Origin: Eutypella sp. D-1
Lineage: Eukaryota; Ascomycota; Sordariomycetes; Xylariales; Diatrypaceae
Direction: 5' to 3'
DNA: 64,000 bases
Assembly (NCBI GenBank): GCA_023313575.1
Contig: JAJTTP010000025.1
Span: 124,001-188,000 of the forward strand
The notes under the pieces were generated by a model. The model saw only the letters and a list, made by a program, of their open reading frames with translations. It ran no database searches and was not told the DNA's origin. This document shows, piece by piece, positions 24,701 through 36,828 of this stretch. Position numbers and translations under genes: made by a program. The first letter of the stretch is position 1, and each line of letters starts with the position of its first letter.

Positions 24701-26346
24701 GGGGAACTTCTCTATAGGTAACCGTCTCATCTCATCTCATCTTATCTCGTTTTCCCCATCTCTCGTTGTATATATAGCAGGTTTACAGTAATCGCGTTAC
24801 CTAACCCCCCTTTCCCTCCATCTATGATCGCTCACTAAAACAAACAACAAAACTCAAGGCCCATCCATCCATCCATCCACCCATCCACCCATCATGTAGT
24901 TTCTTAGCAGTTACTTATTCACCAAGTACGTACGCAAGCAAGAGCAAATATCCATCATCCTCTCTCTCTCTCTCTCTCAAAAAAAAAGGCATCGTATTTT
25001 CATAATATCGCATACATCGGCCACAGGCGCGGGATATATCTGGGCCAGACCTGACCTGACCTGACCTGACCTGATCGAAATAGACCCGAACCGAACCGGA
25101 CCGGACTGAATCGGACGGAACTGCACTGAGTAAACCCCCTATACACTGCTTCTGCTACCGCCGCGGCTGCCACTGGTAAAGGCAGCATAGGGAAGACCCC
25201 TCGTCCCCTATCCCCCCTTAGTAGAAGGAGGAAAGGCGCGAACAGCAACGCAAGGCCAAGGTTAAGATCAAGCTTGACCAATTTCAAAGTGAAGCTCAAG
25301 AACCAGAACCAGAACCAGAACAAGGGCCCCAAACGCCTAGCTTAGCTTAGCTAAGCTAACCTCAGAACAAAAAAACGGCCATCCGTCCGTTCATTCATTC
25401 ATTCATTCGTCTCTCCTTCCATCGCTCATTTCTAACCCACGCCCACGCCCACGCCCACGCACACCCTGCCTGTCTGGTTTCCCTAAGTATCCATACATAA
25501 ATACATACGTCCGTGTGTGGGTAGGGTAGGTCCTTAGGACTCAAAAATGAAGGATTGGGATTGGTTGTTTCCCCTCCCTCGCAACGGGCCATCCATCCGC
25601 ATATTATTTCGTTAGAACGAAACTGTTCTTTTTCCACTTTCCACTGGCAAGAAAGCCATTTGTTTACCCGAAACCCAGTCCAGTCCAGTCCAGTCCAGTT
25701 TTCCTTCCTCCCTTCCTTTCCTGGTCTGCTCCAGCCAGAGACGTCACATCGTCCCCCATGATTTCCCCAGTTGATGTAGAGCGCAGCAAGCAGCCTAGAC
25801 AGGACTAGGACTAGGACTAGGTCTAGGTCTAGGCCCTAGTTCGGAGTGCAGCACTGAGTGAGTAAGATATGCCAGATCCCGTGGTCGGTAGCAAGGCTGG
25901 CTGGCTTCCTGCCCCTTCCCCTTCCCCTTCACCCAACTCACCACCACAGCACCTAGATGTAACACTTAGGTGATGCTATCCTTGGACTTTCTTTCCCAGT
26001 CTAATTCTGGGTGGAGGACTTTGTTGTCTGGGTGGGTTTGGTGATGGACTGCGTCGCTGATCGTTTGACGTCAGTCATGGATGGTCACAAGCCAAGCCAG
26101 AGCTATGCATGTCAGGACCCAAACAGAACATAACAGTCATGTAAGCCTGGGCACGGCGGGGAGCCACGAGCTCTCCAGCCTAGCAACCACCAAAACGATG
26201 GGAGGGCAGGGCAGGGCAAAGCGAACGAACGTCGATGTGGCCAGACCTGGCCTCCTACAGCCCCCCGGGGGGGAGGGGCGAAGATAATATAGATAGAACA
26301 GATATGATGTATCAACACAACACACAACATAAAAAAAGATTTCTTT
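12747..26346. other. 13.6-kb region without a supported gene
   Basis: No open frame here shows a domain I recognise or a convincing splice chain. The left part contains the upstream region of the 12746 start and TCTTG/TTTTC repeats (13490-13560). A G run lies at 14810-14826. A 319-codon open frame (15236-14277, minus) overlaps that G run and poly-A tracts and looks accidental. From about 24480 to 25960 there is an unusual mosaic of short tandem repeats. Copies of the CCTACCTAGGTAGG-type palindrome are scattered throughout. No complete tRNA or 5S rRNA gene was found by eye. An unannotated long non-coding RNA or a fast-evolving small gene cannot be excluded. Confidence 0.5.
24480..25960. repeat. 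Cluster of many different short tandem repeats
   Basis: Within about 1.5 kb there are separate arrays of AGAT (24492-24516), CTCAT (about 24727-24742), CATC (24862-24893), CT (24960-24979), CCTGA (25050-25075), AACCAG (25298-25321), CATT (25390-25408), CCCACG (25437-25458), CAGTC (25677-25700), GACTAG/GTCTAG (25800-25833) and CCCCTT (25911-25930). The units differ, so this is not one array. It lies 3' of the EBS1-like gene. Confidence 0.75.
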
Positions 26347-29300
26347 TCACTTAACATTCGGGCGGGTCTGCTGCTGCTGCTTATTTCCGTCCATCATCGC
26401 CGCTGCCTGTAGGATCTTCCTATCATACGAGTCATCGGCAGCAGCAGCCGCCTCGCCGATGATGCCTTTCAGCGGGTTGGGGAGGTGGTGGTGCATCTGC
26501 GCCAGGGACTCTCGTCGACTGTTGTTGTTGTTGTTCTGTCCGGGACTTCGGCCGCCGTAGGCCAATGCGGCCGCCGCGTGATGCGAGGGCGCGGGCGCGG
26601 GCGCGGGCTGCGGAAGTCCGCCGCCGCCAGGAGTGCCCATGAACAGGCTATTGGGGTTGGAGAAGGCAAGAGAAGATCTCGTCGCGGGCGAGCCCTGGCC
26701 GAGCCAAGACATGTAGTTCTGAGGGACCCCAGCAGAGTTGGCCAGGGGATTCGGGTTCTCCCAGTTCTCCGGCGGAGGCTGTGCGAGGCCGAGGAGGTTG
26801 CTTTTGCCGGGGCTTGCGGCATACTGGGGGGCGTGATACCCAAACTGCGGAGGAAAGGCCGTATTATTATCTGACGACTTTTGCCGGTCTAGCAGGCTCG
26901 CCTGCTGGCCGGAAAGGGAGGAAACGGAGCTTGCTAACTGGCTTCCTGGTCGTTCCATGTGGTTTGCGGCGGCTCTCCGCATGTTGCCTGGACTAGCGGG
27001 AATGGCCGGGGAGACCGAAATCCCCGGTGTCGATTTCTCCGGTCGCAGAGGATTTCCACCTACGGGACTGAAGTCTAGACCGGGGCTTTGCTGCTTATTG
27101 CCCCGAGCCGTACCAAACTGGGCATAGAGAGCAGAGGCTAAGCTTTCATGGGCTGCTTTACGCGTAGCCGCTGGATCAGCCCCACCATTCTGGGCGATAC
27201 TGTTCCCGCTTGAAACATTGGGCGAAGCATCGGGCATACCGATTGCGGGGTATCCGAATGCGCCGGCTCTCAAATACGCCTCATCGCGAGGAAAACCCTG
27301 TCCGACCTGGCCTTGTTGCAGGAATCCGTTCTGTGCGGCTCGGGGAGAACCGAACTCTGCGAGTGCAGTAGCAGCCGTTCTCGGCTTATAGAATTCTCCG
27401 GCGGTTGGCGGATCTTGCCCCTGAAAAGTGGGACCACCTTGTGGAGTTGGCGAGTAGAAGTAGTTCCACGGCAGACTCGGTATGCTTTTCGGAACGGGAG
27501 ACTGCTGGGCCGGGCTGGAAGCAAGCTGCGCAAAGATTTCGTTCGCAGTCGAAGAGTTCATCCCGTAACTCGTCTCAGCCTCGACCCGACTCGACGCGGG
27601 GCGGGACCCTTCGGTTGGGTCGACTAGATTATTCACCATAGCCACCATCTCGCTATCCTCGCTTAGATCAGGAGCGCATACCGGCGCGAAAACCTTGATA
27701 TTGGCAGAATTCATCTGACCGACTTCGAGAGAGGGTGGTGCATCAAGCGCACCGTCGACGACTCCAGGACCAGGAGCTGGTTGGCCCGGGTCTTGTACAT
27801 CGGCGGTAGCCACGACTGGGGTGGGCTGCTGAGGCGTCCCATACCCCGGGATCGACCCATTGACGTCACGGAGATCGAGCTTGCATAGGATGTCGTCTAT
27901 CCCTGCCTCATTAACGAAGCCCGATGTCTTGGGTTCATCTGTGTACGTCCACATTTCGACTGATTCACCATTTTGGGACTGGGAAACGAGACCAAGAGGG
28001 ACTTCGGGAGTGCTAGCAAGAAGAGCCCCACAATAGATGATGTCTCTGATACGCCAAACCGCCTCGGTATGAGGTTCGTATTGACGACCGAGCACCTGTC
28101 TGGTTGGCTTGCGAACCCTGCCCATCTCGGGAACATCGGAACCTTCGATGAGCTGGGTGTGTAGAAACAAGGGCAAGCTCTGATCATTTAGCGGACTGAG
28201 CCCCATGGTCTCGGTGTCTTCGGGTAGAAGATATTGCGACCGGACAGTAATCGCTGCTGGAGCGACAAATGTGTTGAGCAGGGTAAGAACATCAGCGAGA
28301 AGTCTATAGACCTCAGTAATGTGATCCTCCAGATATATGCGATACTCAACTAGGTCCGCGCGCAGCGAATACATCCATGCTAGGTATATGCGGAGTAGCG
28401 GAAGGAGGTTCATCAATACGGACCCGAAGCCGAGAGGACTCTCGCCGCTGTCCTTACCGGGTTCGACAAGGTGACCGTGGTCTTCCTGGAGAGTCTCCTT
28501 CACTAGACGGAGAAGGATCCGAATATTGCGGACAGTGAAGAGCAGGACATACTGGCAGTGACGAGATGCATTCGCCGTCCAGGCCTGTGTGATTTTTGTC
28601 TTGGCTACGTCATACGCGGCGATATTGATCAAAATGATTTTGAGTAGGGCGGCGTCGGAGCTTTCGGGCTTCAGCGCAAGTTCGAGACGGTGTAGCACTT
28701 CCTCCTCCAACTCCTTCTGCTGGGAGAAAGTGTTGCCCTCAAAATAGAAGGCGTGCAGCCGGACAAACCACGTGATCAGAGCCTCGGAAGGGTTTTTGCC
28801 CGAAGGTCGCCTGGTGTTCTGGGAGGTCCTGATGGTTCGGTATTCCTTCTCGAGATTCTCGAGAGCCAGTTGGTGAGGCTTAGCGATAGAGATGGATCGG
28901 TGAAAGTGGTAGACTATATCGAGGTGTTGACCGGGGAGGCGGTATAGGACGGCCATTTGATGGTGAGCGGTGCCGTCATCAGGGTCGACAATGTTGGCCA
29001 AACAGTAATAAGCGAGGGCAGTCTCGAAGGCGGTCTTGGAAAACTTGTCGGAGGCCTGGCAACGGTATCTGGACAGGTCGCCGAGGTGATTCAAGCTGGA
29101 ATGGCAAGACTTCACGAGCATCTCGCGAAGAGGCTGGGGAACGGAGGCATCACGGAGAGGAGTCTCGGTGGGATCCAATTCGAGGTGCTGGGCGGCCTGT
29201 CGCAATTCGGCTATGTAGAAGCGGCCAGATAAACGTTGTATATAGGCACGGTAGAAAGACTGGGAGGTCTTCATAAAATCGCGATACAATTTCTCGAGCT

Positions 29301-29842
29301 TGCGCTTCTGGACAACCTGATTCTGAGCGACGAGACGGCCGATGATGTTTCTGTATTCGGTATTCATATAGGTATGGGCGGACCAAAGAAGCCCCTCGAT
29401 CTTCTTGGAATCGGCATACTCGAAATCGTGAAAGATGGCCTGCATACAAGCTAGACGCATCTCAGCCAGAATTCGCTCGACATTCTCAAAGCTAGAGGTG
29501 TAGTTGGCGTTTCCGCGCTCTTTCTCTAGGCTTTTGACCTTGTTCACGATCTCTTTGCGGTGCTTTAGCGCATCCCTAAATATGAGTTAGCCTCCTCCAT
29601 GACTCCATGAGTACCCAACCCATGACCATGGCCATCAAGGTCAGTGAGAGATGAGAGTTGAAAGTTGAGAGTGAGATCAAGTCAGTCAGTCATGGAATCT
29701 TGTTGCGTATGTGTGCGCTACGGGATTCCAGTCGCAACCGCATTTTTATTTTATTTTATTTTATTTTTCGTAAAAAAACGTACGCATAGCTCGCTCTAGC
29801 GATATCCTTTGGGGAGGGGGATTGCGGCTGAGACTCCTCCAT
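26347..29842 (-). CDS. EBS1: Est1-domain protein of the EBS1/SMG7 type (mRNA decay / telomere-related)
   Basis: Two exons on the minus strand: 29842-29784 and 29575-26347, giving 1095 residues. The short first exon (MEESQPQSPSPKDIARASYA) is joined by a GTACGT...TAG intron to the long second exon in phase. Without it the frame lacks a good ATG, which is why I extend upstream. Residues 90-150 (YRNIIGRLVAQ...KLEKLYRDFMKTSQSFYRAYIQRLSG) match the Est1 N-terminal TPR-like (14-3-3-like) region. Residues 203-265 (FETALAYYCLANIVDPDDGTAHHQMAVLYR, HRSISIAKPHQLALENLEK) match the Est1 DNA/RNA-binding domain. There is no PIN domain, so this is SMG7/EBS1-like rather than SMG6-like. The family acts in nonsense-mediated decay by binding phosphorylated Upf1; yeast Est1 is the telomerase recruiter. 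The C-terminal ~450 residues are Gln/Pro/Gly/Asn-rich and probably disordered. Confidence 0.88.
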
Positions 29843-32252
29843 GATGGGTATATATAGGAAGGAAGAAGAAAAAGCACCCTTCTGGGGTTGTCTTTTTTTT
29901 CTCCTTCTATTTTCTTTTTTCCTTCCTTCTTCTTCTTCTTCTTCTTCGTTTAACTCGTTGGAAGAGCGGAAGGTCGGAATATCGAAGGAGTCGGGAGTCG
30001 GGAGTCGAAGGGATCGAGGAGGGGCTGACTAGCAGGTCGTCGAAGGTGAGCGAGCAGGCAGGCTGGCTGGCAGGCAGGCAGACTTGAGGCTCGGTAAACT
30101 GGAAGGCTCGGAAGGGCGATGCAAAGGACGCGCTGCAGGATGGTTGGTAGTAGTAAAGGATGGCGCAGGGCGACGGCGGCGTCTCACACCCGGACAAAAT
30201 GATCACGCAAGGTTAAACTCGAAATTTGGATACGGAAGAAAGCCATCATTTGTTGAGGGAGACCGCGAATAATTGCAGCGCGCCGCAAGTGATTGAGCAA
30301 GAACAACGTCAATGACAACAAAAACAACGTCCAGAGTGTGGGCGTAGTAGACTTGGGAGGGAGATGACGGGAACATTGGCGGGAAAAATCACCAAATGTA
30401 GGCGGGTGAGCGACTTGGGTGAGCGGCTTGGGGGGGAGGGGGAAGAGGGATTGGGGGGGGGAGGAGGGATGGATGGGCAAGTTAGAAAATAGAAAAAATG
30501 AGTGAGTGAAGTGATCGTCAATATGAAAGATTGACTGATTAGCACTTAGGGCGCGATAACAATAACAAGGGAGGAAGACGGCGACATATAATGCGACAGT
30601 GATCGTGGTAAATATTGGTAGTAGTAGCGGTAGTGGTAGTGGTGGTGATGGTGTTGGTGGGAAGTTTTATGTTTAATGGCAACGGCGGCCAGGCAAGTTA
30701 GGCAAGTAAGTATACCTAAGTAGCTACACCAGTATACCTAAATAGCCAGTATAACGGATAAGTAGGTACCTTCCAAGGTTAGCACTTGCCTACCGCACCT
30801 AAGTAGGTACATACGGTTAGGGTTAGGTAGGTGTAAGTAGACAATGACAATGTAAGTGGTCAGCCAGCAAGCAGGTGGGCACCCGGGCAGTGTGTCATTA
30901 TAATAACTTCCAAGGTTCCAATGTACATACCTAAGTATAAAATTGGAGATGGAATTGGAATGCAATGGGGGCATCGTCGCATCCGTAAATGGACTTTCAT
31001 CAGACTATTTGTTCAAGACTGCCCAGCGGGGTGTCTGCCTCTCAATCTGCCGGCCTGTCGGTGGTCTGTCAGTCCGCCATAACCATCGGTACTTATCGGT
31101 ACTCCGTCCGTCTTGAATTCCTATTGGCTGGCCGTTTATACTTGAGTTCAGCTTAAAAGCCTAATGAGGTTAAGCTGTACATACAAGTTTACTTGTAAGT
31201 TCTTTTGATATATGTATCTTACTATCCATGCTTCAGTATGCTAGGTAAGACAATATGGACTCACTATATAAACATAAAGGCCGTCTTCGGCATCCAGCAA
31301 CGTACGGAATAAAAAACTACCACTTGCAAATACTTTCCCCTCCCCGAACCTACCGAATAGCCTACTCTACTTAGGTATGTAAAACCTAAAAACGCGCAAC
31401 AGTTGATCCCCGATATCCTTTCGTCTCGTCGTCTAATAGCAGACTGCATGGCTGTCCAGCACTCGACATTCTAGCCTCAGATTGGGTGGAACAGGGTGTA
31501 TGCGCCTTAAACTTAGTAGTTAGTCCAAGGTTGGGTCTCCCTACATGCATTAGTTACGCACTCAGGGCACTCTATTTGTTCCAAGGTTAGCAGTAGTTGC
31601 ATGTCTAGCCAGTGGAAGTGCGTACCTAACCGCACTTCCGCATTTGGTGATGCCGTCCATACCCAGGTAGTTAGTTATACTTACCTAAGTAGAACAGTAG
31701 AACTTACGGAGTATATCATTCTTGAATAGGAACTCGAGAAACTCCATCCTTTTTCCAACTCGCCCCTCTCTCTCCACTATAGACCGCTTCCTATAAAGCA
31801 CAGTTAGAATGGGGGGAAATCTGGGAACACAATAGTATAACACAATATGTAGTAATATAGGCAACGCAGACTCTTCACGACCTGAATTCCATGTGAAGTA
31901 GTCCTGAAATATATACTTTAAGCATTTATTAGCAAGTAGCGGGAAGAAAGTCTACCTAACCTCGCCCATCCGAACCAGCCCCCTCCGTCTCCCTTCCCCG
32001 GGATCAAACCAAAGCAAAGACCACCGGCCGAAGCCGAAGCTTAAGCTACCAACCCACGACTCTTATCTTCCTTCCGGGGTGTTACCGTTACCCAGACACC
32101 GAGCTCACTCACTCACGGCCCATCGTCCGTCCAAAGCGCGGGAGTCAAACCTCCCTCTAACTATCTCTTCTCTCTGCTCCCTCTCAAAAAAAAAAAAGTA
32201 ATATCCCCTAAATTTTCTTCTTCCTTGTTCCCGCCTCAGATCAGAAATCAGA
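29843..32252. promoter_or_regulatory. Divergent upstream region of EBS1-like (-) and ZNF511-like (+) genes
   Basis: About 2.4 kb with no supported gene. It includes a TTC/CTT tract (about 29905-29948), GGCAGGCA repeats (30055-30080), GTAGTGGTGG-type repeats (30618-30660) and several TACCTAAGTAGGTA motifs (30700-30830, 31670-31700). The 100 bp before the zinc-finger ATG hold a short A run (32185-32197) and pyrimidine-rich DNA. Both promoters must lie here. Confidence 0.4.
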
Positions 32253-33360
32253 ATGTCAGAAATGGTAAGAGAAAAACGAGGAATGAAGCGCTCACGCGAG
32301 CCTGAATCAAAAGAAGAACAGCAACAACAAGACGGAGACCCGTCGCCGTCCGCATCCCCGTCCCCGGGACCTTCCGGCGCCGCAGCATCCCCGGCCCCGT
32401 TCCCCGAAGCGCAGCAGCGGGCCCACAAGATCGTCGCGGGTAACTCCTCCGACTCCTCCTCCGACTCCGAACAACAACAACAAGAAGCAGCAACAACAAC
32501 AACACAGAACGGCTCAGCAACAATGAAATGCTCGATGCCCCCACACCGCGAGGCGCTAGCCTTTAAGAGCTACGCGGACTACGAGGTCCACTACCGCAAG
32601 GCGCACACGAACCGGTGCGTCGAGTGCGGCCGGAACCTGCCCTCGGAGCACCTGCTCGGCGTCCACATCGAGGAGTGTCACGATGTCTTCGCCGCCCTGC
32701 GGCGCGAGCGGGGCGAGCATACCGTAAGCAACCCCTCCCTCCCCCCCTCTTCCAAACCCCCTACCTGGCATGAAAGCAACATCTACGACTAATACAACCT
32801 GGGCGGGAAACGGGGGGCAGTACACATGTTTCATAGAAACCTGCGACCGCAAGTGCCGGACGCCGCAGAAGCGACGCATGCACCTGATCGACAAGCACCA
32901 GTACCCGAAGAACTACTTCTTCGCCGTGACGCGCGAGGGCGTCGACGGCCGGCGGTCTATGCTGCTGGAGGGGGGGCACGGGCATAGGCGGCGAGCTTCG
33001 TCTGGTGCTGTGCGGACTAGCTCTGGTGGAGGAGGAGGAGGGGGTGGTGGAGGGGGGAGACAGGGTGTGAAGGAGGGGAGCGAATCGACACCGACACCCA
33101 TGGAGGGCATAGCGACGGAATCAAAGCCAGCACCAAATGCACCCCCAACAGCAACAACAACAACCACAACCACCACCACAGCTACAAACAAAGCATCACC
33201 CACCCCCACGAAGCAGCCGGAACAACAGCAGGGGCCCGCACGCGCCGAAGTAGACGTCGCAATGGAAGATCTCAGCGGCGCGATGTCAGCGCTCCGATTC
33301 GTGCCGTCCAGTATCCGGTTCGGGCACGGACGGGGGAGGTCTGGGTTCTCGAGGCAGTGA
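32253..33360 (+). CDS. C2H2 zinc-finger protein related to ZNF511
   Basis: Two exons, 32253-32723 and 32821-33360, give 336 residues. The intron starts GTAAGC and ends CAG, and the join is in phase (EHT then YTCFIETC). The first ~90 residues are Ser/Pro/Gln-rich with an acidic Ser run. Three zinc-finger-like units follow: an atypical CSMPPHREA...H-x4-H unit, CVECGRNLPSEHLLGVHIEECH, and YTCFIETCDRKCRTPQKRRMHLIDKH followed by YPKNYFF. The last finger with the HQYP/NYFF extension is the signature of the ZNF511 family. That family's molecular role is poorly defined, and nuclear localisation is only inferred. The C-terminal 130 residues are low complexity (Gly run, then Thr/Pro/Ala-rich), ending in SIRFGHGRGRSGFSRQ, which recalls a conserved short basic tail. 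Family assignment is good, function is unknown. Confidence 0.82.
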
Positions 33361-34298
33361 GGGATGCGGGATGCGCATGGGCATAGCATTGCCAGCAACG
33401 ACGACGAGTATGAGTATGAACAGCACAGTACAGTAACAGCACGGAAGGGCATGAAAAACAGGGAAGAGTAGAGCTACGAGTTGATTGCATAGTTGGCTTT
33501 GCTTCGGGAGGCTCCGCATGCGGTTCCCATAAGCAATCGCGCAGAACGAAAAAAAAAAAAGAAAATTGTTTATATATATATGTAATATCCTTGGAGACTC
33601 CCCCCCCCCCCTTACCTACATCAGTTCTAAAGAATGAAGATTGAAAAAGGGGGGGGAGGGGGGTAAAGAAGCCTCCCTGTATCATGCATGCACTGTATAA
33701 TAGGACGTTCGTGAGCTCAAATGGTTCCAGGATTGCCCCTCTCCCCCTTTTTTTTCTTCTTCTTTCTTTTGCTTGCTATATATAAGTTCAAGGAGGCTCG
33801 CGTGGAACCAAGCAGAAGAGCAATATATAGATGTCTCGGCAGAAGATAAGAGAGGCTGCTGGCCGCTGGCGAACCATTATGTATGTATGTATGTATATAC
33901 ATGGAAAACCTCTCCGCCAACGACCATACCCGTAACGTCAAGTCCGAGGCGTCATGAAAGGGATCGTTCGTTATAGATGCTACCTAGGTATGTTCCAACC
34001 CTGCCTGCTTTCCGCTCCCTGCTAAACGATCTCGTCCCAATCTTGTGAAATTATATGCCCGCAGAAACGCAGAAGGGGGAAAAAAAAAAAAAAAAGCACC
34101 GTAACTCCGTAGGCTCGCAAACCTCAAGACAACGCCCCGTATTGCTTTTTTTATGATGATAATGCCAGTGCCAGTGCCAGTGCCAGTTGCATGAAAGATC
34201 AAGGGGGGTATCTTTATCGTCGTTGCCAATTGCCGCCATTCCCTGCTCTTCGTCCCCGGGCCCCTTCCTCGCCATCGCCGTCGCGGTAGTGGCGGCGT
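33361..34298. other. Intergenic between convergent ZNF511-like and BUD31 genes
   Basis: Contains only 3' flanking sequence. A C run (33600-33611), short G runs near 33650, a GTAT repeat (33881-33893) and an A run (34080-34095) are present. No gene or RNA is supported. Confidence 0.5.
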
Positions 34299-34839
34299 TC
34301 AATCGCAGGAGGCGCAGCCCCTGCACCCACAGTTGATGCACTGGACATCCTGGTCGTCTTTCAGCTGGGCCCTCGGGACGCGACAGATGCATGTGGATTG
34401 GAAGTTCGTCTCTTTGGTCTGTATGCAGCGGAGACAGCACAACTACGGGGGGAAACCCAGCACAGTTAGTAAAAGCCAATACAACAGAAGCCATTAAAAC
34501 CACAACAGAGAGACAAGAACACACCTTCTCATACCCCTGCTTCTTCCACTTAGCAATCAACATCGGATCCGCATAGCCATTCTTCAACAACCAATCATAC
34601 AACTGACGAGAAATGGCCTCCTTCTCATAATACAACTCGTAGACGTAGCGGGAGCGCTGGTGGGCGATCTGGAAGATGGGCCACTGGGCCTGGTGCTTGG
34701 GCGCGTTGGCGGTGGGGGTGTTCTGCGCGTCCTTCATCTTGATCGCGAAGACTTCCAGGTCGTCCCGGATGTCCTCGAATCCGGCCGGCGGCTTCTTCTG
34801 ACCCCGCGCTGCGGAGGCGTGGGTGCGTATTGCTGGCAT
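34299..34839 (-). CDS. BUD31: Pre-mRNA splicing factor Bud31/Cwc14 (G10 protein)
   Basis: Two exons on the minus strand, 34839-34525 and 34442-34299, give 152 residues, close to the 144-157 of the family. The intron starts GTGTGT and ends TAG, phase 0. Exon 1 has the G10 features: MPAIRT start, a disordered link, GFEDIRDDLEVFAIKMKDAQN, YVYELYYEKEAISRQLYDWLLKNGYAD and LIAKWKKQGYEK. Exon 2 supplies the Cys-rich end: LCCLRCIQTKETNF, TCICRVP and CINCGCRGCASCD. The Cys residues form the zinc-cluster knot of the family. Bud31 belongs to the NineTeen complex-related (RES/NTC-associated) part of the activated spliceosome. Reading through the intron would replace the Cys-rich end with unrelated sequence, so the spliced form is clearly the real one. 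Confidence 0.95.
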
Positions 34840-34847
34840 GGTTGTGC

Positions 34848-34878
<31 letters not shown>

Positions 34879-35562
34879 GGTGGATGGCGATGATGTAGCA
34901 ACCTCCCCCCTTCCGGTTTCTCGTTCTCGTTTGGGATCCGAACTCGCTCGTAGGCAAGAAAGAAAGAAAGGATGGAGTCGTAGTCGGCGATACTTTGTTC
35001 GTGGAGTTCTTGGTTGACGGGAAATGGGGGTATGATGGGAAGGGAGAACTTATAGATAGAAACGACGATGTTGAAAGGCTGAAAAGGTTACAGTACAGTG
35101 GGGCAAGGCTGAGCTGGAAAAGAACATTGAAGGCGAGATTATGGAAGTTATGTATCTAAGTACTTTCCTAGCTCCCCATTTATTATTCGAGACGGGAGCA
35201 GAAAGCTACAGCCACATGATGCTGTAATGCTAATGTGGCGCCGGATATCTGTGGCTGGTGCTTTTTAGACCAATCAACTACTCCGATTACATACCTGCCC
35301 ATTATTAGCTCTCAAGTACCCACCACTGCCACTGCCATACCTGCCGAACCGCATAATCGCCCAGTCAAATCCCGGCCGGAAGAGGGAACCTCAACGCCAA
35401 CGCCAACGCCAACGTCAACGTCCGACAATATCAAAGAGAGACACCGGGTCAAACGTCACAGCCTCAACTTCGGCCCGGACTGCGCAGTGAAGTCAAACGC
35501 TTCCTTCCGTGGTAAAAAAAAAGCCAACCACCACCAAAACACCAACCCACACAGCTTTCGTT
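34840..35562. promoter_or_regulatory. Divergent promoter region of BUD31 (-) and complex I 14.8-kDa subunit (+)
   Basis: 723 bp between two start codons. A GT repeat (34849-34870) begins about 10 bp upstream of the BUD31 ATG and may lie in its leader. CCAACG repeats occur at 35394-35420. A CCAAT motif appears at 35268-35272 (ACCAATCAACT), a plausible HAP-complex site for a respiratory-chain gene, but this rests on motif match alone. Confidence 0.4.
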
Positions 35563-36420
35563 ATGGGGATATCACCGACGCAATTCGCCGTCCGGACACG
35601 GCAATGTAAGACCTCACGTGTATACCATGCGTATATATATATGAATATATGTTCGAGGAGTTGCTGATCTGGAGGGGGGATTCCCCGAGAACAGCGGCCA
35701 ATTGGGACGATGCGCGACGACGAGTCCTGCTAGCTTACAGAGACTGGTTACGAGCAGTACGTCCAGCACCCCCATCACCACCACCACCACCACCATCTCC
35801 GTCCAGTCCCTCCCCACTTCTCATAAGTATAGTCACGAGGGAGAGAGAAAAACCGAAAACAATACGAATTCGCCGGATCAACATAGAAACCCATGAAACC
35901 TATTATTCCAGTCCAGTCCGCTGACCAAATAAATCCAAGGCTCCCGAGATTCAGACCATGTACACGATTCCCTTCCCGATCTCGACGATCCGCACGCGCA
36001 TGCGCCAGCAGTTCGAGCGCCACCGGTTCGTGAATAAGCTCGGCGTCGTCGATATGCTGCTTATGCAGAATAACGCCGAGTACCAGGTCAGTCCTGTCCC
36101 GTCGAGAGGAGGGCCGCACAGCTTAGTTGCTAACGATACCCATCCGCTCATGGAATGGGATGAAATATATAGGAGATGATGAACTTCTGGAAGCAGACTA
36201 CGCACGTCATGGCGTACTTCAACACGGAGAACTTCCGGGGCGCCGACCGGCTGCCCGACAGCTTCATGAAGGGGTTCCTGGAGGTAAGAAAGCTTCTCTA
36301 GCTCCGCTCACTTCTGATAGAATAACCCCAGCCCAACTTGCTTGCAGAACAGCACGCACGGCATACACATATGTAAGTATATAACCGCTAACCTTTTTCA
36401 CATCACAGGGTCGGAACTAG
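35563..36420 (+). CDS. NADH:ubiquinone oxidoreductase 14.8-kDa subunit (NDUFA6/B14, LYR family)
   Basis: Five exons: 35563-35605, 35695-35756, 35940-36086, 36173-36283 and 36409-36420, giving 124 residues, the usual size. Exon 1 encodes [14 protein letters not shown]. Exon 2 continues [21 protein letters not shown], with the LYR-type motif present as AYRDW. Exon 3 is [23 protein letters not shown] through AEYQ. Exon 4 is [23 protein letters not shown] to FMKGFLE. Exon 5 is only GRN plus the stop. All introns have GT...AG ends, and branch-like CTGAT, CTGAC or CTAAC motifs precede the acceptors. The protein is an accessory subunit of mitochondrial complex I and binds the acyl-carrier protein through its LYR helix. 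A naive start at 35649 would replace the conserved N-terminus with intron sequence. The gene converges with RPC19. Confidence 0.93.
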
Positions 36421-36828
36421 ACGAGAGAAAACCACATGCACCACGGGTATCATTGTGTTTTCCCCCTTGCCCTCCCCATTACAGGGGAAATAAATGTACA
36501 TAGAAACGAAAGCAGCACAGAATTAACGAAGAAAGAAAGAAAGAAAAAAAAAAAAACACATGGCCATCTAATACCCTGATATGTACAATTCCGCAGAAAA
36601 AAACGCCGATCTATGCATTCCTTGGCTCGTTTCGCCTGATTTCATCCCCTACGCCCCTAACTCTTCATCACTGCCGCAACCGATAAATATAGGCGAGTGT
36701 GAGTTGAGTAGCCAAACTCCTACTCAATCCTCCCCACCGCTTGCTTAGGAGGTACCAGCGGCAGTCCGCCGACGAGAAGGCAACTTCCGACGCCCCCCAC
36801 CTCCACCACCTCCGCGTCTCGAGTGTTC
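36421..36828. other. Short intergenic region between convergent genes
   Basis: 408 bp between the stop codons of the complex I subunit and RPC19. It holds a GAAA/poly-A tract (36527-36556) and otherwise ordinary sequence. Both transcripts must end here. Confidence 0.5.

Noticed and set aside
25000..25332. 110-codon minus-strand frame
   Set aside because: Made of CCTGA and AACCAG microsatellites translated into FWFWF and SGQVRSGQV patterns.
30820..30835. GGTTAGGGTTAGG telomere-like sequence
   Set aside because: Only about two units, with no array; chance or isolated interstitial motif.
35649..35756. Start codon at 35649 for the complex I subunit
   Set aside because: It would add unrelated residues from intron 1; the conserved N-terminus is on the exon at 35563-35605, which splices in phase.
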